Source of the DNA: a virus
Reading direction: 5' to 3' (one strand)
Virus record (IMG/VR): IMGVR_UViG_3300008448_000156
Span: 1 to 47,032 of that record
DNA: 47,032 bases
Shown: positions 38,928 through 47,007 of the stretch, piece by piece
Layout of the letters: every line of letters starts with the position of its first letter
Position numbering within the stretch: the first letter of the stretch is position 1
The notes under the pieces: generated by a model
Database searches by the model: none
The model's input: the letters and a program-made list of their open reading frames with translations, nothing else
What the model was told of the DNA's origin: nothing
Translations under genes and position numbers: made by a program

Positions 38928-41545
38928 TATGCTGTCCTCAATCCAAATGGGGTTTCGCCAATATGGATGGCTCGGACTCGCGCAGAACCAGACACGCCCA
39001 CCTCGAAGGTATCAGAGCGGTATCCTGACGGCAGACGGAACACATCATCTGTAGACACTGTGGCTTGGAAGGCAAGCTGCTTATCCACCCACAGGCGGAA
39101 GGTAATTGGCAATGTACCTTCGATAGTTTTAAACGTACGTGTCAAGTTGTCGCCATTGATGACCACAGAGTTGAGCGTACCAAAGTTGACGATGCGGTTG
39201 CCTAGACTGTCGGTGCGGTCGTATGGGCCGTTCATGTCGCCAAGACCTTTCAAGCACTCAATCGTGGCAGAGCCGTCAGATGTAGTACCAACATCACCAC
39301 CCACATCAGCGTAGGTGAATGTCGTAGCATTGACGACCGTGACAACCGAGTCAGTCGTATTGAACGTAGCACCGACTGGGGTGACAAATCCGGTCACACT
39401 TACACGGCAACCTGTTTGTAGTTGGTGAGCAGTGGCTGTTACAACTGTCGCTACGTTCGATGTACGGGCGTATGACACCGAGATAGATGTATGGTTGTAA
39501 TCATTCCACACACCAAGGTTGTACGCAGGCACGCCAGCGTTGTACGCAGCAATCGCTTCTGCCTCAGCGTCAGGCGTAGCGTAGTCAGCAATGATACGAG
39601 CCGCACCAAGGTTCATGAAGTCCTTGGTCACAATGGTCTTAGATTTCCACTCTGCCGCTGACAGAGGCTGAGTTGTTTTATCCCACTCATAGATATTGCC
39701 AAGGTTGTCAGCAATATAGTAGAGGGCGTTCCCTTGAGGGTCGTACCACGCAGCAGTAAATTTGTAGTTGATTTGCACAAAGAAGCCGCCGATACGGTCG
39801 TCACGCTCAAAGATGAACGAGGCTGTACCGTCAGAGCCAAAGTACTTGCCGTTGTAAAAACGACCCGTGACATTGGTCAAGTCAACTGCTTCAGGCCAAG
39901 TATCCCAGTCGTGCACGAACTTCGTAATCAAGTCCATACCACCCGATGGGTTGTACACAGCCAGTCCACCAAACGTCACGTACGCTACGCCATAACCCAT
40001 GTTCACAATAGAACGCTTTGACAGGCAGGGGTAGAGTGTGTCGATACGTGCGTACGCCATCGTCGCAGGACTGTTACCTGAGACTTGGTATGGGTACTCG
40101 TCTGTCATGACGAGGATGTATCCACCTACGGAAGCGACACCTACGATGTCGTATTCAAACGTCAGCGCGTATTTGGCAGGCCAAGCATGTGGAACATTTG
40201 GCTCGGAAAAGAATAACTGATTACCATCAAAACCAACCAGAATGTTATTCTGTGCTGCGATAAGACCTTTAAGGTTTTCAGGAGGTGGGTCATATTCGGC
40301 TGTCCCCAGTGAGTCAAACAAACTCCGAGAGTCAAAGTCATCGGTGAAGGTGTAACTACCATCGCCCCAGTAACGAGCAGGCTTATCCAAATCTTCAGCA
40401 ACATCGTGGTACACCGTGCCAGCAGTCTCAGCTTTGTCAGCTACGTTACCTGCTGTCTGGGCGTATGTGAACGTGTAGTCGTCGATGATGTCAAGTACGA
40501 CACCACCTGTAATGTTGAACGATGAATCAGTACAACCGCTGAGTTTGAAGCGGTCGTCAATAGCCAGATTGTGGTGGTTGTTCAAACGTACCCGCGACAC
40601 ATTGCCTGTACGGCTAACGCGAGATGTACCCGTTGGAAACCACAAGGTGGCGAGGCGGAAGTACTCTGTACCCGCAGACGAAGCAAGCGTACGATACAAG
40701 CGCACACCACGCACAAAGTTGCTGCCAGTAGGTTTAGCAGTCGGCAAGTTGCTGACTGTGACTAGCTGACCTTCTTTGATATACAAGTTGTCTGATGGTT
40801 CAGACGCAATAGATTCTTCTTCCCACGGTGTATACCATGTATAGACATAGTTCCGAGGGACTGTGTTACCAGCAAGAGAGATACGTCCTGCCGTGTCAGA
40901 TGTTGTGCCGACTTGCTCACCGGGACTGAAATACGTGAAGGTCGTGTCATTAACTACGGTCACTTCAGCGTTGGTCGCATTGAATGTAGCAACAGAAGAA
41001 GTTGCCGCAGGGAAACCGCTGATGGTGATAATCATGCCTGTGCGCATACCATGCGCAGCCGAGGTCACAACCGTGGCGTAGTTACCAGCATCACGAGCAC
41101 GGCTAACAGATTCCTTCTGCGCAAACGATGTAGCTGTTGTAGTCAGCACCGTCTCAGGAAGTTGCAAACCTAGGTCGTACGAGTTGTTTGGATACGGCAC
41201 ACCAGTCTGGGTAGCCAACTCATAGTTGCTGACCTTAGGTACACCGTCGCCTGTGTAGTAGAAACGCTGCTCTCGGTCGTCTGAAGCAGAGGCGGTAATG
41301 ATGTCAACGTCAGTTGCCCAAGTCAACCAAACCAGTGCACCAGTGTCGGGGTTGCGCAAAGCGTGCAGCGTCTTGATGTCACCCACACGGTCTACGTTAC
41401 CAGCAAGGAATGGCAGACGATATGGAATCAAATCGCCAGAGTACAGCTTGACGTTAAACGCAATCTGAGCAGCGGCGTCAGGCAACAACTCCGAAGCAAT
41501 CTTCGGAGCTTCACCTAAAAATTTGACTATCTTTACGGCTGCCAT
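38927..41545 (-). CDS. Tail nozzle-like protein with repeated beta modules
   Basis: An 872-aa protein in the place of T7 gp12. The start, VKIVKFLGEAPKIASELLPD and then IAFNVKLYSGDLIPYR, resembles nozzle or stabilisation proteins of podophages, and the middle has the Trp/Tyr/Asp-rich beta-propeller-like sequence of that family. Inserted in it are three copies of a beta module (about residues 148-223, 310-378 and 690-775), recognisable from VVNDTTFTY, IIDDYTFTY and VVNATTFTY. It should form the end of the short tail, binding fibres and closing the DNA channel. AAGGG lies 6 nt upstream. Family assignment is by resemblance and gene order. Confidence 0.8.
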   Translation of the reverse strand: MAAVKIVKFLGEAPKIASELLPDAAAQIAFNVKLYSGDLIPYRLPFLAGNVDRVGDIKTLHALRNPDTGALVWLTWATDVDIITASASDDREQRFYYTGDGVPKVSNYELATQTGVPYPNNSYDLGLQLPETVLTTTATSFAQKESVSRARDAGNYATVVTSAAHGMRTGMIITISGFPAATSSVATFNATNAEVTVVNDTTFTYFSPGEQVGTTSDTAGRISLAGNTVPRNYVYTWYTPWEEESIASEPSDNLYIKEGQLVTVSNLPTAKPTGSNFVRGVRLYRTLASSAGTEYFRLATLWFPTGTSRVSRTGNVSRVRLNNHHNLAIDDRFKLSGCTDSSFNITGGVVLDIIDDYTFTYAQTAGNVADKAETAGTVYHDVAEDLDKPARYWGDGSYTFTDDFDSRSLFDSLGTAEYDPPPENLKGLIAAQNNILVGFDGNQLFFSEPNVPHAWPAKYALTFEYDIVGVASVGGYILVMTDEYPYQVSGNSPATMAYARIDTLYPCLSKRSIVNMGYGVAYVTFGGLAVYNPSGGMDLITKFVHDWDTWPEAVDLTNVTGRFYNGKYFGSDGTASFIFERDDRIGGFFVQINYKFTAAWYDPQGNALYYIADNLGNIYEWDKTTQPLSAAEWKSKTIVTKDFMNLGAARIIADYATPDAEAEAIAAYNAGVPAYNLGVWNDYNHTSISVSYARTSNVATVVTATAHQLQTGCRVSVTGFVTPVGATFNTTDSVVTVVNATTFTYADVGGDVGTTSDGSATIECLKGLGDMNGPYDRTDSLGNRIVNFGTLNSVVINGDNLTRTFKTIEGTLPITFRLWVDKQLAFQATVSTDDVFRLPSGYRSDTFEVGVSGSARVRAIHIGETPFGLRTA
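39245..41110 (-). repeat. Three diverged beta-module repeats inside the nozzle gene
   Basis: Coding copies lie near 41110-40876, 40620-40400 and 39481-39245. Each encodes a V-x-x-AHG/AHQ/HHN turn, a hydrophobic SG/TG segment, a FN or ITGG strand and a final D/N-x-TFTY strand followed by VG-T or AG-V. They are diverged at the DNA level, so duplication is old or they were acquired as modules. Confidence 0.6.
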
Positions 41546-41554
41546 AGTAAACCC

Positions 41555-42019
41555 TTATGCTTGGAGACCCGGCAAATACACAGTCTTGCCGTTCTCTTTA
41601 ACGGCGGTCAAGGATTGCTTCTTCAAATTACTTGGTACGTACGACACATGCACCCAGCCGGAGTCAGGAACACCACGAGTGTAGAACTCTAGAATGACTT
41701 GGGTGAACGCTAGGTTGTTCTGAATCCACTCAGCCAACTCATGGTTAGGTACACCAGCAATCTCGATGTCAGCAGCCTGACCCATACAGTGGTCAGAAGT
41801 CTTTGAACCACCAACGGCAGCATTGACTTCAGGCGCACGGTAGCCGGAGCTAACCTTGACGCTCTTGCCGTAGTGGTCACGAATCGGTTGTAACACCTTC
41901 TCGCAGAGCACTTTGAGGTTTGCAGTGACCTCAGGCGTAGGCTCATTGTTCAGACCTTGACGCAGAGCAGTCTCGCTCTTGGTCAATTCGTTGAGTGTAA
42001 AGTTGGCGGAGAGGTTCAT
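41555..42019 (-). CDS. M15 family D-Ala-D-Ala peptidase endolysin
   Basis: A 154-aa peptidase of the M15_3 type that cuts peptidoglycan cross-links for host lysis. Zinc ligands are H77 and D84 in SDHCMGQAADIE and H124 in GWVHVSY, and SSGYRAP precedes them as expected. There is no signal peptide, so it needs the holin encoded just upstream. Its start overlaps the holin stop by 4 nt (ATGA). The length is complete for a single-domain endolysin. Confidence 0.92.
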   Translation of the reverse strand: MNLSANFTLNELTKSETALRQGLNNEPTPEVTANLKVLCEKVLQPIRDHYGKSVKVSSGYRAPEVNAAVGGSKTSDHCMGQAADIEIAGVPNHELAEWIQNNLAFTQVILEFYTRGVPDSGWVHVSYVPSNLKKQSLTAVKENGKTVYLPGLQA

Positions 42020-42492
42020 TTCTTATCCTTTAGACGACTGCCCATAGACGAGCCGAGCAAAAAACTAAACATGGAGGCAACCATCGTGCCGAGCAAGAAT
42101 CCAAGAATGGTATCTGCAAAACGCTCGTTACCTTCAGGGATGTCCATGAACACGATGGACGGGATGAAAACCATTGAAAAGATAGACCAGCAGGTGATGA
42201 AGTAGTACACATAGCGGCGTACGAACGGGTCATCAGACTGGATGGCTGCAATCTGCATGGCTCGGGCATCGGCACGGTCAGCAGCTTCTGCTTTGAACTG
42301 CTCAAGGTCAATCTGTGCCAGCTTGGCAGCAGCCTCTGGGTCATCTTGCATGGCTTGAGTAACAGCTTCAACCGTATCTGCAACACCCAACTTCTCGGCA
42401 ATCGCCTTGACAGCCATACCACCCATCGGGCCAGCAACAACCGTAGCAAGTGCTGGTGCTGCTGACTTCAAAATTCCTAATAGTGCTTCCAT
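42016..42492 (-). CDS. Holin of the 3TM gene-transfer-release type
   Basis: A 158-aa membrane protein with a hydrophobic or amphipathic N-terminal helix (about 11-32), a charged Ala-rich middle, and two strong transmembrane helices (about 93-115 and 126-148), followed by a basic tail. This layout fits the family called holin of 3TMs, for gene-transfer release. It would form lesions that release the M15 endolysin, whose gene overlaps by 4 nt. It follows the DUF4337 gene with no gap. Confidence 0.85.
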   Translation of the reverse strand: MEALLGILKSAAPALATVVAGPMGGMAVKAIAEKLGVADTVEAVTQAMQDDPEAAAKLAQIDLEQFKAEAADRADARAMQIAAIQSDDPFVRRYVYYFITCWSIFSMVFIPSIVFMDIPEGNERFADTILGFLLGTMVASMFSFLLGSSMGSRLKDKK

Positions 42493-42945
42493 TTAAAACC
42501 CCCACAACATAAAGTACCCGTTGACAAATGATAGTGCCCCTAGCGAGCCTACCGCAATAGACGCCCAGTAAAGCGGCATAGCAATCGCCAAAATCGCAGC
42601 AGTCGATAGCACGATACCAATTTGCAGCAGGCTACCTGCATAAGTAAACCACGGGCTACGAGCTTTGGCTACATTTCTTTCAGCCTCAAGAGCCTTGGCT
42701 TTATCAGCCAACTCTTTCTTATCAGCTTCCATACGCTTGGCATCGTCCTTCTTACCTGCGGTTTCATAGATGACACCACGGATATTCTTAGCTTGATACC
42801 AAGCCCACACGTTGTTGGCTTCAATGGTATTGGTCAAGACTTTACCTGAGTTAGACCCAGCAACCAACGTATTGATAGCCAACAGGGCAGCAAAGATAGA
42901 GATGCTGATTGCTGCCAGTGCTTTGATTTCTTTTTCCGTCTTCAT
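42493..42945 (-). CDS. DUF4337-like membrane protein
   Basis: A 150-aa membrane protein. One transmembrane helix at about 7-29 contains LAINTLVAGSNSGKVLTN, followed by a soluble segment with NNVWAWYQAKNIR and a Lys-rich coiled helix, then two more transmembrane helices at about 98-147. This arrangement and the WAWYQAKNIR segment match DUF4337, a bacterial family of unknown function. Its position beside holin and endolysin suggests a lysis or envelope role, perhaps as a second holin or antiholin. That is inference. Confidence 0.75.
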   Translation of the reverse strand: MKTEKEIKALAAISISIFAALLAINTLVAGSNSGKVLTNTIEANNVWAWYQAKNIRGVIYETAGKKDDAKRMEADKKELADKAKALEAERNVAKARSPWFTYAGSLLQIGIVLSTAAILAIAMPLYWASIAVGSLGALSFVNGYFMLWGF

Positions 42946-43463
42946 TACTGCCCCAGTCGGTTGGTTGTTGCACGCTTCAAGGTGTTCATCTCAGAGCGTA
43001 AAGTACTGGACGTTACATCCAGTTCAGTCTTCTGTGCAGCCAAACCAGAGCGAAGTTCTTTCTGGGTGGACTCCGACATAATCTTGGCTTCACGGGCGTT
43101 GATAGTTGCATCAGACGCACGGTCTTGTAGCTTGCCAAGGGAGTCACGCATTTCTGCTTGGCGGGTATCAAGTACACCCATCCTCTCAGCTAACTTATCT
43201 TCGAGAGTGTCGATTCTTGCCAGCAGCTTAGCCTCAACAGACTCTGCTTTACTCTTTGCAGCCGAGGCATTGGTAGCCACAGTGCTGAAGTCGTTGTACA
43301 TCGCAATGATTTCATTGGCCTTCGTGATGGTGACGTAGCCACCCGAGGCGATTGCTGGGAGTACCGTGACAACGATACCAGCCAGCATGGTGTTTTGTTT
43401 TGCCCAATCAAGCAGTTTCTGTAGCTTACCAGTCGCCGCTTCTATTTTTTGTAGGTCGCTCAT
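42945..43463 (-). CDS. Single-span coiled-coil protein in the lysis block
   Basis: A 172-aa protein with one hydrophobic helix at about 26-44 and a long, nearly continuous coiled coil (about 50-165) with heptads such as ESVEAKLLARIDTLEDKL. GGAG is 8 nt before the ATG, and the stop overlaps the next start by one base. A membrane-anchored periplasmic coiled coil recalls i-spanins, which bridge inner and outer membrane in the last lysis step. No Rz1-type lipoprotein partner is evident, so this remains a suggestion. Confidence 0.7.
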   Translation of the reverse strand: MSDLQKIEAATGKLQKLLDWAKQNTMLAGIVVTVLPAIASGGYVTITKANEIIAMYNDFSTVATNASAAKSKAESVEAKLLARIDTLEDKLAERMGVLDTRQAEMRDSLGKLQDRASDATINAREAKIMSESTQKELRSGLAAQKTELDVTSSTLRSEMNTLKRATTNRLGQ

Positions 43464-43465
43464 GT

Positions 43466-44488
43466 TTATTGCTCCAACTCGATTGCATCTTTAGCCATCT
43501 TGTTAAACATTCCTGATTGGTCTGGAAGATGGCCGCTCAGTAGTTCCATAAGAAACTGGTGGTTTTGCCGTATGTCTACGGGTATATCCGCACCTATGTT
43601 TAATGTTGGAAAAACATTAGGTTGTATTATGCCGGGTTTCACAAAAAATTCCAATGACATAGCAGGACTCAGCCCCCCGATACTAAGAGCAGGTCTACCC
43701 GCATTTTTAGGAGTCTCCTTTACACCACCCGTCGCAGACGTCTGAGGAGCAGAGCTTCCCGCTGTCGGGGCAGCGGAAGTTACCGTGCTGGTTTGGCTCT
43801 GGGGTGCGGACTCTGTTGACCCCATTGCGGATACTTCCGACGTGGGCAGAGGCGCGGAAACAATCGGCGTAGGCATGGTGACTGCCGTCGCAGTCGGACT
43901 CACTACGCTGGTTGGGTTGAGCGGACTGATTGGGGAGACTGGCGAACTGATGTTCGTTGGGTTGGTAATGCTCTTGACGCAAGTGTTTGCTGTTGTCGCC
44001 CACGGCCCCATAATAGCTGGCGCATAGGGGTTCGGACATGATGATGTTTGCATCTGTGTGATGCTGCCCGTATACCCTGTCGGACATTGAAGTGACTGGG
44101 AGTTCGTGGTTACTTGACATGACGGCGGGTTCGGCGTGCAGGTGTCTGCGTAGAGTTGCCATCCGAGGGCTGTGACTTGCCCGTCTGTGCAGGTTTTCGT
44201 TTCTTGCTTGTACTTTTTGACGCCGGAGAAGTTGACCGGGCAACTTTCTGTTTTTTCTGTGAAGGTGCTTGTACAGGTAACTGGGGGTGGGGCTGGGGGT
44301 TGATAGCCTGTGCAGTACTGCTGCTGCCATCCTCCGTCGTATGCACCGGGGGCACAGGCCCAGCAGGTGGTGTTGGCGTAGCACCGCCCATCGCCGTAAG
44401 GAAACGTGCAATAGCAGCTTTGAGCCAGCGCATCACTTGGCCTCAGCAGGCTTAGTGGTAGCAGCAGTAAGAGGAGGAACTTTGCCAT
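43466..44488 (-). CDS. Exported Cys-rich protein with duplicated disulfide module
   Basis: A 340-aa protein with a clear Sec signal peptide (MAKFLLLLLLPLSLLRPSDA, predicted cleavage after A22). The mature N-terminal half has many Cys and contains two related modules: one with ESCPVNFSGVKKYKQETKTC and one with LQCPTGYTGSITQ followed by later paired Cys, each about 40 residues and probably disulfide-bonded. A Ser/Thr/Pro-rich linker (about 175-260) and a C-terminal region with PALSIGGLSPAMSLEFF follow. The ATG at 44488 has no good Shine-Dalgarno sequence; a TTG at 44500 is an alternative. The 5' end overlaps the upstream gene by 56 nt. No known phage family recognised; a periplasmic or cell-surface role is likely. 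Confidence 0.7.
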   Translation of the reverse strand: MAKFLLLLLLPLSLLRPSDALAQSCYCTFPYGDGRCYANTTCWACAPGAYDGGWQQQYCTGYQPPAPPPVTCTSTFTEKTESCPVNFSGVKKYKQETKTCTDGQVTALGWQLYADTCTPNPPSCQVTTNSQSLQCPTGYTGSITQMQTSSCPNPYAPAIMGPWATTANTCVKSITNPTNISSPVSPISPLNPTSVVSPTATAVTMPTPIVSAPLPTSEVSAMGSTESAPQSQTSTVTSAAPTAGSSAPQTSATGGVKETPKNAGRPALSIGGLSPAMSLEFFVKPGIIQPNVFPTLNIGADIPVDIRQNHQFLMELLSGHLPDQSGMFNKMAKDAIELEQ

Positions 44489-44927
44489 AGAGTTTTTCAA
44501 ACTTCTTAGGGTGTCGTTTTATCCACTCATCCCTAGCAGCATCACCTATTAAGCCATCAATCGGACATGGAGTACCTGACATCATCATGGCATCCCACAC
44601 TCTGTCGTCCGCACACAAAACACCTACGGCTGACACTTTCAGGCCAAGGTCATTCAAAGTCTTGGCAATCTTAATGCGCTCACAGTTTGCGTCGGTATAC
44701 ACCGTACCACCAGCAAAGCCAATCACCGTAGAGCTAACCGCCCCAGAGATTGGGATACCGCAAACATCTTGTGAGAAGGCTGACATACTCGGGGCCATAG
44801 CACTAGGTACTGGTTGCCCCTTGTAGTTCATATTCATGTTGGTATCTTGTGAGTTCGCATTGAGAATGAGTAACCCGACGGCAACACCCAGCGAGAGAAT
44901 CAGTACATTACGAACCCACGTGCGCAT
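44433..44927 (-). CDS. Membrane-anchored exported protein with Cys
   Basis: A 164-aa protein with an N-terminal signal anchor (about residues 7-23, VLILSLGVAVGLLIL). A periplasmic domain follows containing Cys at about 56, 82, 104 and 121 and sequences such as GGTVYTDANCERIKIAK and SGTPCPIDGLIGD. The C-terminal tail is Lys/Pro/Ala-rich. AAGG lies about 10 nt before the ATG. The 3' end encodes, in another frame, the signal peptide of the next gene. No enzyme motif found. Likely acts with the adjacent Cys-rich exported protein. Confidence 0.7.
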   Translation of the reverse strand: MRTWVRNVLILSLGVAVGLLILNANSQDTNMNMNYKGQPVPSAMAPSMSAFSQDVCGIPISGAVSSTVIGFAGGTVYTDANCERIKIAKTLNDLGLKVSAVGVLCADDRVWDAMMMSGTPCPIDGLIGDAARDEWIKRHPKKFEKLYGKVPPLTAATTKPAEAK

Positions 44928-44929
44928 GA

Positions 44930-45079
44930 TTACTTACCTTTTTTCATTGCGCATTTACCAGCAGCCTTGCATTTAGCAGGGCTTGGGCAACCAGCACATG
45001 GTTTAAAAGTCATGCCGCCTTTAGCGTAGCCCATAGGCTTGCCAGCAGGTTTCTTAGCAACAGGTTTCTTGTTCATCAT
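44930..45079 (-). CDS. Tiny basic Cys-rich protein (49 aa)
   Basis: Encodes 49 residues. The N-terminus is Lys/Pro-rich (MMNKKPVAKKPAGKPMGYAK), then come GGMTF and a Cys cluster, CAGCPSPAKCKAAGKC, with four Cys that could bind zinc or form disulfides. AGGGG lies 7 nt before the ATG. It fits exactly between its neighbours with gaps of 1-2 nt, which supports a real gene. No transmembrane segment. The YAKGG string is like motifs in the 215-aa and 327-aa virion-operon proteins. Confidence 0.7.
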   Translation of the reverse strand: MMNKKPVAKKPAGKPMGYAKGGMTFKPCAGCPSPAKCKAAGKCAMKKGK

Positions 45080-45080
45080 T

Positions 45081-45260
45081 TCAAATCCCCTTAAAAAGAA
45101 TAGCCACAAGGATACCCGCCATGCCGACTATCAGAGCACCTGCGGTTTTAATCATCAATGACTCCAAGCGGTCTACCCGTTGGATAAATGTTTGGTAGCG
45201 TTCAGCACAGACAGCCTCATGAGAGGTAAGTTGTACTTCTAGTTCATGAGTTGTTGTCAC
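45081..45260 (-). CDS. Small tail-anchored membrane protein (XhlA-like layout)
   Basis: A 59-aa protein. The GTG at 45260 is chosen because AGGAGG lies 6 nt upstream; a TTG at 45293 would add 11 residues but has no such site. A helical N-terminal part (HELEVQLTSHEAVCAERYQT, then a VDRLESL helix) leads to one C-terminal transmembrane helix (about residues 39-56). This layout is that of small hemolysin XhlA-like or holin-accessory phage proteins. It overlaps the preceding gene by 17 nt. Confidence 0.7.
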   Translation of the reverse strand: MTTTHELEVQLTSHEAVCAERYQTFIQRVDRLESLMIKTAGALIVGMAGILVAILFKGI

Positions 45261-45426
45261 GTTCGGCCTCCTGTACCGCTTGTGTCTGGTCAATCACCGC
45301 AGGAAAATCAGATTCCTTCGGCAGTTCAGGTTCTACTACTAGCACGCAACCCTCAGGTACAGTCTCGCAGCGCATCAGTGCGCCGTTCGGAAACATGACT
45401 AGAGGGAGGCGGCGTCCATCAAACAT
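45244..45426 (-). CDS. Small hypothetical protein (60 aa)
   Basis: A 60-aa acidic protein starting MFDGRRLPLVMFPNGALMRC, with a beta-rich N-terminus and a disordered C-terminus. The Shine-Dalgarno sequence is weak, but the ATG overlaps the previous stop by 8 nt, so translation is probably coupled. It overlaps the next gene by 17 nt. Function unknown. Confidence 0.55.
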   Translation of the reverse strand: MFDGRRLPLVMFPNGALMRCETVPEGCVLVVEPELPKESDFPAVIDQTQAVQEAERDNNS

Positions 45427-45724
45427 TCGTGTTTGTCTCGTTCTGACCTAAGCGTGCAGCGAGTTCAGCCATAACTTCTGCCTGACGTTGCGCAGCGGTC
45501 TTAACCCAGTTTTGTTCAAAGGCTAGGTCTACCATTGCATCTTTACTACCCGGAATCGCTGTGTTGGTCTCAAGACATTTCTGCACTGTGATAGCTACGA
45601 TTTCCTCGATAGCAATGCGGCAACGCTCGTGGACTGCGTTCTGAATCCAGTCGTCTTGCGACAAAGCCGCATAAGACAAAGCCTTGTTTTCGGCAGAGGA
45701 AAGATTGATTGTGTAGTTTGTCAT
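45419..45724 (-). CDS. Small helical protein after the tail fibre gene
   Basis: A 101-aa protein. The ATG at 45724 (MTNYTINLSSAENKALSYAA) has GGAAAGG 6 nt upstream and is preferred to a TTG at 45739. It is helical, with RIAIEEIVAITVQKCL and an Ala/Glu-rich C-terminus. Its place directly after the fibre gene is where fibre chaperones or small tail proteins are often found, but no family is recognised. Confidence 0.65.
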   Translation of the reverse strand: MTNYTINLSSAENKALSYAALSQDDWIQNAVHERCRIAIEEIVAITVQKCLETNTAIPGSKDAMVDLAFEQNWVKTAAQRQAEVMAELAARLGQNETNTNV

Positions 45725-45739
45725 ATATAGCCTTTCCAA

Positions 45740-46696
45740 TTATCCAATTAAAAAACCTTCAAACGCTGTTCCGTCAGGTCGAGCGGTATGAGTTCCGGAG
45801 TTGTAATAATATGCTTCAACATAGTCATTTGCAGCCATATTAACAATCCACGTTAAATCTGTTGACACATCGTTACCAACAGGGCTAAACGCATACCTAG
45901 TACCGGGAGACCCTGTTATATACAGACCAATATAAGAACCACTGGCAGGATTACAGTACATCCGAAGATTAAGAAAGTACTTACCCGCAACAGGTGCTGT
46001 AAATCGTTTTGTAGAAGTATTGAAATGACTACCAATATTTATGTCAACAGATGAAAAATCTAGTAGCGCAATTCCACTATTAACTGTTTGGTTTGAAGAA
46101 AGCCGCACAGAAAAAACAGGTTGCTGTGGCGTAATTACACGACCACTCTGGTCAACCTTTAATCTTGTATCAAAGGTAGCAGTTCTTACGTCTAGGCAAT
46201 TATCTCCATCTGCTCCAATGTAACCACCGCCAACCGTTGTGTTAGACCTAAACAACCCGAGTTGAGCCGAACCGCTTGATTGGGTAAACCGAGGATACCC
46301 GTTTACATCAGAACTTGTAAATGCAACACCGCCAACAGCAATTTGCAAATTGCCGGAAACAGTACCACCAGTCAGAGGTAGATACTCGTTAGCGTTCGCT
46401 TTCTCGTTGAACAGTGCAGCCGTTGGGCGCAGTTCAAAGCGGTCGTTGGTGCTGTACGCACGGGCTGTGGTGTTGTCCTGACCACGCACAACTGTCATGG
46501 TGTCAGTACTACGAGCTGTGACTTTCACAATCTCCAGATTGTTCGATGTATCAATCAGCGTAGCGTAGAAATAGTCGCCAGCACTCAGAGTTGGGAATCT
46601 CGCACCTTGACCTGCGGTCAGTACGATAGTCGTCGCAGAACTGTTGATACCTGCGTTCAGAGTGCCAAAGGCGTTGTTCGTTACTTTTAGTCCCAT
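45740..46696 (-). CDS. Tail fibre with C-terminal C1q-like domain
   Basis: A 318-aa fibre. Residues 1-92 form a beta-rich adaptor seen in many phage fibres (TTIVLTAGQGARFPTLSAGD, then IVKVTARSTDTMTVVRGQ). YLPLTGGTVSGNL (105-117) is a common fibre shaft element. Residues about 192-318 resemble a C1q/TNF jelly roll (PVFSVRLSSNQ, FTAPVAGKYFLNL), which would trimerise and bind the receptor. GGAG is 5 nt before the ATG. A chaperone-like gene lies just upstream, overlapping by no bases. Confidence 0.85.
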   Translation of the reverse strand: MGLKVTNNAFGTLNAGINSSATTIVLTAGQGARFPTLSAGDYFYATLIDTSNNLEIVKVTARSTDTMTVVRGQDNTTARAYSTNDRFELRPTAALFNEKANANEYLPLTGGTVSGNLQIAVGGVAFTSSDVNGYPRFTQSSGSAQLGLFRSNTTVGGGYIGADGDNCLDVRTATFDTRLKVDQSGRVITPQQPVFSVRLSSNQTVNSGIALLDFSSVDINIGSHFNTSTKRFTAPVAGKYFLNLRMYCNPASGSYIGLYITGSPGTRYAFSPVGNDVSTDLTWIVNMAANDYVEAYYYNSGTHTARPDGTAFEGFLIG

Positions 46697-46698
46697 GA

Positions 46699-47007
46699 TT
46701 ACTCCGTAGGCTTAGGATACTTGGCTTTGACAGCTTGTACCTTCGCCAGCATTTCGGCAGCAGCATCGCCACCTTTCCACAAAGCGTCAAGCTGGTCACC
46801 AATTGAAGGGTACTCTGGGGCACGCTTGCGTGCGTACTCTTTGTTGCGATACTCTAACTGTAAACGCTGCAACTCTGCGGCGGCTTCCGACTCAGTAGGC
46901 ATAGGAATATCAGGAGACAGCCAAGTGACCCCGCTATATTCATTACCCTCAGACGAAAATTTGGCTTGCGGTCTTAGAGAAATAAGCGCATCAATAATAT
47001 CAAACAT
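46699..47007 (-). CDS. Tail fibre assembly or XkdW-like small protein
   Basis: A 102-aa protein. The ATG at 47007 has AGGAG 8 nt upstream; a GTG at 47010 is a minor alternative. The second half has ARKRAPEYPSIGDQLDALWK and a final VQAVKAKYPKP, a pattern frequent in small proteins next to phage tail fibre genes and similar to XkdW-type proteins. It likely helps fold or attach the fibre. The N-terminus may be complete, as the Shine-Dalgarno sequence lies in the last bases of the window. Confidence 0.75.
   Translation of the reverse strand: MFDIIDALISLRPQAKFSSEGNEYSGVTWLSPDIPMPTESEAAAELQRLQLEYRNKEYARKRAPEYPSIGDQLDALWKGGDAAAEMLAKVQAVKAKYPKPTE

Noticed and set aside
43707-44411. Third minus frame of 234 codons within the exported Cys-rich gene
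   Set aside because: No start signal; composition rich in His, Arg and Ser, as expected for a shifted frame of a Pro/Thr/Cys-rich gene.
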